Notes under the pieces: model-generated | What the model saw: only the letters and a program-made list of their open reading frames with translations | What the model was told of the DNA's origin: nothing | Database searches by the model: none | Part shown: piece after piece, positions 1 through 5,344 of the stretch | Layout of the letters: each line of letters begins with the position of its first letter | Position numbering within the stretch: position 1 is the first letter of the stretch | Assembly: GCA_947490035.1 (NCBI GenBank) | Contig: CANLGS010000062.1 | Location: 1-10,980, forward strand | Direction of reading: 5' to 3' | From: Gemmataceae bacterium | GTDB taxonomy: Bacteria; Planctomycetota; Planctomycetia; Gemmatales; Gemmataceae | Length of the DNA stretch: 10,980 nucleotides | Made by a program: the position numbers and the translations under genes

Positions 1-7
1 CGATTGT

Positions 8-27
8 GGGAAGGACTTCCCGTTTTT
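8..27 (+). terminator. Putative intrinsic terminator of a plus-strand gene left of the window
   Basis: GGGAA (8-12) pairs with TTCCC (17-21) around a GGAC loop, and a G plus five T (22-27) follow. This is the layout of a rho-independent terminator read on the plus strand. No plus-strand gene is visible in the window, so it would serve a gene ending before position 1, convergent with the minus-strand gene ending at 99. The stem is short, which limits confidence. A second inverted repeat, CATAGGC (28-34) with GCCTATG (55-61), lies in the same gap; it has no T run on the minus-strand side. Confidence 0.45.
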
Positions 28-98
28 CATAGGCCAGCGTCTCCTTAACTTGATGCCTATGGGGACGCGCGGGCGCCACCCTGGGACGCGGCGGGGGA

Positions 99-979
99 TC
101 ACGCGGGGGTGACGAGGACGACACGGAACCCGGTGGCCGAATCGCGCTGGTGCGGGGCGAGTGCGTTGCGGTACGCGGCCCGGCACGCGGTCGCGTGGTT
201 GCGCCAACTCCCGCCGCGCAGCACGCGGAACCGGCCGTCGGTCGGCCCCGGCGGGTCGCGCAGCGGCAGTGTCGAATAGTACGCCTCGGCGTACCAGTCG
301 GCACACCATTCCCAGACGTTGCCGTGCGCGTCGTGCAGCCCCACGCGGTCGCCGGATAATGGGGCGCCGGCGTCGTTCGGCCGGCGCTCGCGCCCGGTTC
401 GCCCTCTCCGTAAGGATACGCGGCGTCGAAGTTGCCGTGCGACGCCGCGAAGGTGCCGCCGAACGCGAACGGGGCGTCGGTTCCGGCGCGCGCCGCGTAC
501 TCCCACTCCGCTTCGGTCGGCAACCGGTAACTGCGACCCGCAAGGCGCTCCTCCGGGCGTTCACTCAGCCGCTTGCCGAACGCGACGGCGTCGTCCCAGG
601 ATACCGATTCGACGGGATGTTCCGGCCCGCCGCCGTCGGCCGCGCTGAACCGCGCCGGGTTCTTCCCCGTCACCGCGAGGTATACGGCCTGCGTGACCAG
701 ATGCACGCCGAGGTAGAAGGCATTCCCAACAACGACTTCGTGAACCGGTCCTTCGTTCGCGCGATGCCCGACCTCGTCGGGCGGCGAACCCATGAGGAAC
801 TTCCCCGCGGGGACGAGGACGAACGCCATGCCGACGGAGTTGCTGAGCGTCTTGGCGGCGGCGCTCGCGGGCGCGGCCCCGGCCCCGAGTACCTCGTCGA
901 GCACTTTACCGAGGTCGGCGCGGCGGGACACCCGCCGTCCGCTCTCGCGCCTCACCTCGCCCTCGCCCGGCTCCGGCAT
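99..979 (-). pseudogene. SUMF1/FGE-fold (sulfatase-modifying factor family) protein, one-base frameshift
   Basis: The gene reads in two frames that join into one 293-residue protein. From the ATG at 977-979 the first frame gives an N-terminal stretch of about 45 residues without a signal peptide, then family motifs: MGSPPDE (63-69) and RLPTEAEWEYAARAG (152-166). The second frame supplies GNVWEWC (220-226) and RGGSW (255-259), ending at the TGA at 99-101. The frames meet at TAWG|LHDAHGNVWEWC, within a run of four C at 339-342; one extra base there restores the family sequence exactly. The ATG is preceded by a strong ribosome site, AGGGGAG (985-991 on the complement). The family includes formylglycine-generating enzyme, EgtB and PvdO. 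Of the two FGE active-site cysteines the first aligns with N261 and only C266 remains, so true formylglycine synthesis is unlikely. The intact motifs on both sides suggest a very recent mutation or a sequencing error. Without the shift it would be a cytoplasmic protein of unknown role. Confidence 0.85.
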
Positions 980-984
980 GTGTT

Positions 985-991
985 CTCCCCT
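985..991 (-). promoter_or_regulatory. Ribosome binding site of the SUMF1-family gene
   Basis: The complement reads AGGGGAG, five bases before the ATG at 977-979. It is the main reason for choosing this start; the first conserved family motif follows about 60 residues later. Confidence 0.6.
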
Positions 992-1010
992 GAAATGCTC
1001 CGGTCTTAGG

Positions 1011-1106
1011 GTGGTCCGCTCACTCCGTGAGCGGTGCTTTATGCGTGGACAAGCAACGCGGATGCTCCGTCACGACAACTTATGCATCGCACCGCTCGCG
1101 GACCAC
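1011..1106. repeat. REP-like palindromic element in inverted pair
   Basis: The left unit holds a perfect 8-bp stem, CCGCTCAC (1016-1023) and GTGAGCGG (1027-1034), around a TCC loop, preceded by GTGGT. A second unit in inverted orientation lies at 1089-1106: its complement reads GTGGTCCGC followed directly by GAGCGGTGC. This equals the left unit (1011-1037) with the nine central bases (1020-1028) missing. The two units can therefore also pair with each other across about 50 bases. The element fills most of the gap between the DUF1501 stop (1120) and the SUMF1-family start (979), beginning 13 bases after the stop. It may act as a transcript 3'-end structure. The paired layout resembles BIME-type REP elements. 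Confidence 0.65.
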
Positions 1107-1119
1107 TCTCAAGAACTCA

Positions 1120-2403
1120 TCACCCAAACAGCCCGCGGATGACCGAGCCTTCGCGGGCGATCATCACCGGGCGGCCGGTCGCGGTCTTGTACTCCTTCGT
1201 GTGGTCGATGCCGAGCGTGGAGTAGAACGACGCGGCCAGTTGGTCCGGCGTGAACCCGGCGCCCGCCGGCCCCATGCCCTTGTCGTCGCTCGCGCCGACC
1301 ACCTGCCCGCCCTTGATGCCGCCGCCGGCCATGAGCGCCGTCATCGCGCGCGGCCAGTGGTCGCGACCGGCCTTGTCGTTGATCTTCGGCGTGCGCCCGA
1401 ACTCGCCCACCACGAACACCGTCGTCGTGTCAAGCAGGCCGCGTTCCTTCAGTCCCGCGAGCAGCGCGGAAACGCCCGTGTCGAGTTGCGGCAGCAGGTT
1501 GGTTTGCAGCGCCTTGAAGTTGCCGCCGTGCGTGTCCCAGCCGCTAAAGCCGACCGTGACGAACCGCACGCCGGCCGCGACCAGCCGCAGCGCGAGCAGG
1601 CATCCCATCCCGAAGCGGCCTTCGCCAAACGGCTTTGCCACCTCCGCTTTCTCCTTCGCCACGTCGAACGCATCGCGCGCCTTCGCGGAGCGTATCATGT
1701 CGAACGCCTGCTGCGAAAACTTGTCCATGCCGTCGATCAACTTGCTGTCGGCTTCGGCGCCCGCGAACGTGGTGTCGAGTTCCGTGAGCAGCTTCTGGCG
1801 CTTCTCGAACTGCTCGACGGTCAACCCGTTACCGAGCGAGATGCCGCGAACCGAGAACACGATGCCCGGCTTCGGCACGTCGTTCGTTTGAAGGGGCGCG
1901 TACCGCACGCCGAGGTAGCCGGCCTTCTGCGGCGTGGTCGGAATGGCGACGAAGTGCGGCAGTTCCTTGTCGCCCGCCACTTCTTTGCTGACGACCGCGC
2001 CGAGACCCGGATACGTGAGCGACGGGATCGGACGGTTGCCGGCGTTGAGGTACTCGGTGCCGAGTTCGTGCCCCGCGAGCGTGTGCGAAACGCCGCGCAC
2101 GATGGCGTAAGTGTCCGCGAGCTTCGCGAGCTTGGGCAGGTGTTCGCAAATCTGAACGCCGTTGACGTTCGTCGCGATCGGCTTGAATTCACCGCGAATC
2201 TCCGCGGGCGCGTCCGGCTTCGGGTCGAACGTGTCGATGTGCGACGGCCCGCCGCCGAGGTAGACGAAGATGGCGTTCGTGGCGCGCGCGGGTTTTGCAT
2301 CACCGGCGTGCGCCTGGCGCAGCGCGGTCGCGAAGCCGAGGGAGCCAAGCGCCCCGGCGCGAACGAAGTCGCGCCGCGTGATCCCGTCGCAGAAGTGGTT
2401 CAT
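1120..2403 (-). CDS. DUF1501 domain protein, Tat-exported
   Basis: The 427-residue product is a DUF1501 protein, a family found mostly in planctomycetes and distantly related in fold to alkaline phosphatase and sulfatase enzymes. The N terminus carries a twin-arginine signal, TRRDF (9-13), then a hydrophobic stretch to about residue 33 ending AHAGDA, so it should be exported folded through Tat. Visible family motifs are GGGPSHIDTFDPKPD (50-64), WDTHGG (289-294), GEFGRTPKIN (333-342) and GRDHW (346-350). The Asp and His residues in them are candidate metal ligands. The ATG at 2401-2403 was chosen because the Tat signal begins there and GAGGG precedes it by four bases; the frame stays open upstream to 2736, but that part overlaps the previous gene and has no family similarity. 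It lies 125 bases after the PSCyt2/PSD1 gene on the same strand, the usual planctomycete pairing. The substrate is unknown. Confidence 0.93.
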   Translation of the reverse strand: MNHFCDGITRRDFVRAGALGSLGFATALRQAHAGDAKPARATNAIFVYLGGGPSHIDTFDPKPDAPAEIRGEFKPIATNVNGVQICEHLPKLAKLADTYAIVRGVSHTLAGHELGTEYLNAGNRPIPSLTYPGLGAVVSKEVAGDKELPHFVAIPTTPQKAGYLGVRYAPLQTNDVPKPGIVFSVRGISLGNGLTVEQFEKRQKLLTELDTTFAGAEADSKLIDGMDKFSQQAFDMIRSAKARDAFDVAKEKAEVAKPFGEGRFGMGCLLALRLVAAGVRFVTVGFSGWDTHGGNFKALQTNLLPQLDTGVSALLAGLKERGLLDTTTVFVVGEFGRTPKINDKAGRDHWPRAMTALMAGGGIKGGQVVGASDDKGMGPAGAGFTPDQLAASFYSTLGIDHTKEYKTATGRPVMIAREGSVIRGLFG

Positions 2404-2407
2404 GGTT

Positions 2408-2412
2408 CCCTC
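2408..2412 (-). promoter_or_regulatory. Ribosome binding site of the DUF1501 gene, inside a hairpin base
   Basis: The complement reads GAGGG followed by AACC and the ATG. Its first four bases (GAGG, 2412-2409) can pair with CCTC at 2523-2520 (complement), which extends the 33-bp inverted repeat between this gene and the previous one. The site decides the start and may be hidden when the hairpin is closed. The same twelve bases, GAGGGAACCATG, occur at the start of the DUF4349-like gene (10787). Confidence 0.6.
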
Positions 2413-2523
2413 TGTGGAGCGCGGGCGTCCCGCCCGCTGCTTCGCGTGTTTGATGCTGTACGAACGACCGCGACGCCATCCGAACCGCGAAGCAGCGGGC
2501 GGGACGCCCGCGCTCCACGGAGG
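2409..2523. repeat. 33-bp perfect inverted repeat, GGAG-headed REP-like palindromes
   Basis: Bases 2414-2446 are the exact reverse complement of 2486-2518, separated by 39 bases. Pairing continues outward with four more pairs (2409-2412 with 2520-2523) after one mismatch. Each arm contains its own palindrome, GCGGGCG-TCC-CGCCCGC (2421-2437; complement form at 2495-2511), headed by GGAG (2416-2419; CTCC at 2513-2516). It can fold as one long hairpin or two small ones. It fills the gap between the PSCyt2/PSD1 stop (2529) and the DUF1501 start (2403). The sequence is typical of intergenic repeats rather than coding DNA. Confidence 0.85.
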
Positions 2524-2528
2524 AAGCG

Positions 2529-4985
2529 CTACCGGTTCACGATGAACTCTTTCGTGTTGAGCAGCGCCCACAGCAAGTCTCTCAGGCCGCTCGGCGTGTC
2601 CTTCGCGTCGGTCAGGTACTTCTTGGCGATGCCGGTTTCGCGCTCGTCCGGCAAGCGGTTCAGCACGCGAAGGTACGCTTGCTTCACCAACTCGTCGGCG
2701 TCCTTCGTCTTGGTCTTCGCCACTTGCTTCAGCCAACCCGAAGGGCGATCGAGCATCGTCAGCACTTCGGGGTCGTTGCGCAGGTACACCGTTTGAAGCA
2801 CGGCCGGTTCGTTCGAGCGCTCGCAGTCGCAGTTCGTCGCGCGCACCGGCTTGCCGAACAGGTTCGACGCGTAGCCGTCGCCGCGAACGCCCGCGAACCC
2901 GCTCGAACGGCCGGTCGCGCGAAGCCCGGCGGGGTCGGCGCTCAGCTTCTTCCGCTCGTCGTCGGACGCGGTCGCCAGCGCAATCGCGTCAACGACCACT
3001 TCCGCCGGAAGCCGCCGCAGCACGGCGCGGCTGTGATTCTTCTCGTCGTGCTTGTTCGTGTCGTTCGACTTCCAACTGCGCTGGTACGCGTGGCTGCTCA
3101 CGATGATGCGGTGCAGCCACTTCATGTCGAACTTGCTCGCGACGAAGCCGTCCGCGAGGTAGTCGAGCAACTCCGGGTTGGTCGCCGGGTTCGCGAGGTT
3201 CAGGTCGTCCGCCGGTTCGATGAATCCGGCCCCGAAGTAGTTCGCCCAAACTCTATTTACGAACGCCCGCGCGAAGTACGGGTTCTCCGCCTCGCGCATC
3301 CACTCCACGATCGGCTGTCGCGGGTCGGTGTAGTTCGCGTTCACCACCTCCTCGCCGCCGAGCAGTTTGGGCGTGATGACGCGACTGCCGACGCGCACGC
3401 CCGGTTTCGCACCGGGCTTCGGCTTCAGGTTCTGCGGCACGTGCAGTTCCTTGAACGGCAGCACCTTTCCGCCGGCGAGCAGGTCCGCGAAGATCCGCTT
3501 GTAGTTGCCGGAGTCCTCGTCGAGTTTTTCGAGCGCGGTGTCCTTCTTCATCGCGACCGTTTCGGCGCGGTTGCCGGCCCCGTAGCGGATGCCGCCGAAG
3601 AACGCGGTGAACTGGTCGAAGTCTTGTTTCGTCCACTGGTCGTAGGGGTGCTTGTGGCACTGCGCGCACTGGAGGCTGACGCCAAGGAACGCGTGCGCGA
3701 ACGAGAGGGCTTGCTCTTCCGGTTTGCCCAGGCCGCGGCGCGTCCAGAAGTACGGCATCGTCGGGCGCGCGGTGAAGTCCGCGGGGTTGTCCTTGCGGAA
3801 GTAGCTGCTCATCTCCTCGGAGTAGTCCTTGAAACTCTGCTCGGGCTTGCGGCCGACCGCGAGCGCAATCCCCGCCACCAGTTTGTCGTAAGGCTCGTTG
3901 TCCGCGACGCGCTTGTGAACCCAGTCGTACCACTGACCGGCCTTCGCGCGGTTCAGGCCTTGCTCGCCGCCGAGTGGACCGCTGCGCTCGCTGTTCCCGG
4001 TGAAGTCGGAAATCTTCGTCGCCCACCACGCCGCGTAACCGGGCCGGTTCAGCAACTCCTCGATCTTCTTGTCGCGCTTGTCTTTGGCGGTGTCCGCGAG
4101 GAACTGTGTGACTTCCTCCGGTGCGGGCGGTGTGCCGGTGAGATCGAGCGACACGCGGCGCAGGAACTCCGCGTCGGTGCAGAGTTCCGACGGCACGACG
4201 CCGAGCTTCTTCAGCTTCGCGACGACGAGTTCATCGACTTTCGTGGGAGTGGGAACGGCGGGATACTTCGCACCGGTCTTGTCGGAGACGGGGAGCAGCA
4301 CGGCGACGGGCGCGATGCCGTTGTCGTAGAAGGCGACGATCGCGGTATCGCCCTTGCCGAGCGCGGTGACTTCGCCCGACGCGCCCACGGTAGCAACCGA
4401 CTCGTCGTTGGAGCGGAACCGGCACAGCGGGGTCACGTCCTCGCGCGTGCCGTCGGCCCACTTCGCGATGACGCGCAGTTTCGCGACCGCGCCCGGCTTG
4501 TCGAAGACAATCTCTTTGGGTTCGATCTCCAGCGTGGCGAAGGCGGGGTCTTTTTCCTTCGCGCCGGTCGCGCCGGCTTTCACCCAACTCAGGAGGAGGT
4601 TGTACTCCCAGCCGCCGACGGGCATCCGCTTGCCGCCCTTGTGCGGGTCGGTCAGCGTCGGCTTGCGGAGGATGAGACTATCCGTTGGGGTCTTGACGCT
4701 CGCGCGCGGTTCGGTGCCGCCGGCGATGGCGTCGTGATCGGCTTTGAAGTCGTAACCGAAGAGCGAGAGCCGGAAGCCGCCCTGCCCCTGGAACGAGCCG
4801 TGACAGGCGCGGCCGTTGCACCCCAACCGGCCCATGAGCGGAAGCACGTGCCGCTGGAAACTCGGCGTCTCGTCCCCGCCCTTCGCGTAGCGCTCGTTCG
4901 CGGGGCTAATGACATCGGCCGCACCGATGGGCGAAGCGAGCAGAACGAGCAGTGCCGGGACGAGCAGGCAACGGCGAGCGGTCAT
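2529..4985 (-). CDS. Exported PSCyt2/PSD1 (DUF1549/DUF1553) cytochrome-like protein with Ig-like domain
   Basis: The 818-residue product starts with a Sec-type signal peptide (1-23, ending GAA). Next comes a cytochrome-c-like domain (about 42-135) with a CX4CH haem motif, C56-NGRA-C61-H62, and KRMP (119-122), where M121 could be the distal ligand. A bacterial Ig-like (Big_2) segment follows at about 152-233. The PSCyt2/DUF1549 domain covers about 247-475 and ends with a normal haem motif, CAQCH (440-444). The PSD1/DUF1553 domain covers about 560-815 (NPYFARAFVNRVWANYFGAG). This order is typical of planctomycete proteins encoded beside DUF1501. The role is unknown; export and haem binding suggest redox or polymer-related work at the cell surface. 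The ATG at 4983-4985 was chosen because the signal peptide begins there; the frame is open to 5288 but the extra part has no such signal. The ribosome site is weak. A TATCAT on the complement of 5020-5025 could be a -10 box; no convincing -35 was seen. Confidence 0.93.
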   Translation of the reverse strand: MTARRCLLVPALLVLLASPIGAADVISPANERYAKGGDETPSFQRHVLPLMGRLGCNGRACHGSFQGQGGFRLSLFGYDFKADHDAIAGGTEPRASVKTPTDSLILRKPTLTDPHKGGKRMPVGGWEYNLLLSWVKAGATGAKEKDPAFATLEIEPKEIVFDKPGAVAKLRVIAKWADGTREDVTPLCRFRSNDESVATVGASGEVTALGKGDTAIVAFYDNGIAPVAVLLPVSDKTGAKYPAVPTPTKVDELVVAKLKKLGVVPSELCTDAEFLRRVSLDLTGTPPAPEEVTQFLADTAKDKRDKKIEELLNRPGYAAWWATKISDFTGNSERSGPLGGEQGLNRAKAGQWYDWVHKRVADNEPYDKLVAGIALAVGRKPEQSFKDYSEEMSSYFRKDNPADFTARPTMPYFWTRRGLGKPEEQALSFAHAFLGVSLQCAQCHKHPYDQWTKQDFDQFTAFFGGIRYGAGNRAETVAMKKDTALEKLDEDSGNYKRIFADLLAGGKVLPFKELHVPQNLKPKPGAKPGVRVGSRVITPKLLGGEEVVNANYTDPRQPIVEWMREAENPYFARAFVNRVWANYFGAGFIEPADDLNLANPATNPELLDYLADGFVASKFDMKWLHRIIVSSHAYQRSWKSNDTNKHDEKNHSRAVLRRLPAEVVVDAIALATASDDERKKLSADPAGLRATGRSSGFAGVRGDGYASNLFGKPVRATNCDCERSNEPAVLQTVYLRNDPEVLTMLDRPSGWLKQVAKTKTKDADELVKQAYLRVLNRLPDERETGIAKKYLTDAKDTPSGLRDLLWALLNTKEFIVNR

Positions 4986-5085
4986 GTGCCGGTTCCGGTG
5001 GGGTCGCGAGGTAAGGAGAATGATACCACGCGGCGGCCCCGACTGCACCTTCCTCTCATTACAGACGGTATGGTGTGTCCGCCGG

Positions 5086-5114
5086 AGCCGCGACCACAAG
5101 TGAGCGGCGCGGCT
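5086..5114 (-). terminator. Hairpin over the stop codon of the small ORF
   Basis: AGCCGCG (5086-5092) pairs with CGCGGCT (5108-5114) across a 15-base loop. On the minus strand the hairpin starts inside the stop codon of the small membrane protein gene. No T run follows, so it is at most a weak or factor-dependent end. The rest of 4986-5085 is the leader of the PSCyt2/PSD1 gene and shows no gene. Confidence 0.25.
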
Positions 5115-5223
5115 ACAGCGTGCCGAAGTGACGGACCACCGCGAAGACGAGCAAGCCGAAGGCCAGCCCCGCGTACACCACGCCCCACCCGTCCGTGACT
5201 GCGTCTTCGGTCGTGTTCTGCAA
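5113..5223 (-). CDS. Small single-pass membrane protein, 36 residues, TTG start
   Basis: From the TTG at 5221-5223 the frame gives a 36-residue peptide. An acidic N terminus (QNTTEDAVTDG) is followed by one hydrophobic helix of about 20 residues (WGVVYAGLAFGLLVFAVV) and the tail RHFGTL, ending at TAG (5113-5115). The TTG is supported by a strong ribosome site, GGAGGGA, seven bases upstream. A longer reading to another TTG at 5320-5322 would add an arginine-rich stretch that looks non-coding and has a poorer site. The gene sits between the P-type ATPase and the PSCyt2/PSD1 gene on the same strand. The WG-VVY...F...R pattern loosely recalls CcoQ/FixQ, the small subunit of cbb3 oxidases, but no other cbb3 gene is present, so I do not assign that function. 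It could also be a small ATPase partner. Existence is likely from the start signal; function is unknown. Confidence 0.5.
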   Translation of the reverse strand: MQNTTEDAVTDGWGVVYAGLAFGLLVFAVVRHFGTL

Positions 5224-5230
5224 GGCTCGG

Positions 5231-5237
5231 TCCCTCC
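5231..5237 (-). promoter_or_regulatory. Ribosome binding site deciding the TTG start of the small ORF
   Basis: The complement reads GGAGGGA, seven bases before TTG (5221-5223). It is among the strongest ribosome sites in the window and the chief argument that the 36-residue frame is translated. Confidence 0.5.
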
Positions 5238-5242
5238 TGCCG

Positions 5243-5272
5243 CGCTCCCGGCGACAACGGTCGCGGGGAGCG
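5243..5272 (-). terminator. Strong hairpin after the P-type ATPase gene
   Basis: CGCTCCC (5243-5249) pairs with GGGAGCG (5266-5272), and GCGAC (5251-5255) pairs with GTCGC (5260-5264). A single G-G mismatch (5250, 5265) separates the two stems, and the loop is AACG. On the minus strand it follows the ATPase stop (5345) by about 70 bases and ends a few bases before the ribosome site of the small ORF. No T run follows, so it could be a terminator, an mRNA-stability element or a regulator of the small ORF. Confidence 0.35.
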
Positions 5273-5344
5273 GGCGCGAAGGGCGCACTGTGCCGTGGGT
5301 GGGGTGAGTTGGTCAAGGCCAACGGTGCCCGCTCTCAATGCCAC

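Noticed and set aside
99..979. Assignment as a true formylglycine-generating enzyme
   Set aside because: The first of the two catalytic cysteines is replaced by Asn, and no sulfatase gene is adjacent.
2404..2736. A longer start for the DUF1501 protein at 2736
   Set aside because: The added residues overlap the upstream gene and translate the inverted repeat; the Tat signal and ribosome site fix the start at 2403.
1027..2796. A 589-codon open frame on the plus strand
   Set aside because: It is the antisense of the DUF1501 gene and runs through the 33-bp inverted repeat and into the next gene. No motif or ribosome site supports it.
2679..5198. An 839-codon open frame on the plus strand
   Set aside because: It lies opposite the PSCyt2/PSD1 gene, is rich in Arg and His in low-complexity fashion, and shows no family motif. 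Long antisense frames are expected in high-GC coding DNA.
4986..5288. A longer start for the PSCyt2/PSD1 protein at 5288
   Set aside because: The extension would put about 100 unrelated residues before a clear signal peptide and overlap the small ORF.
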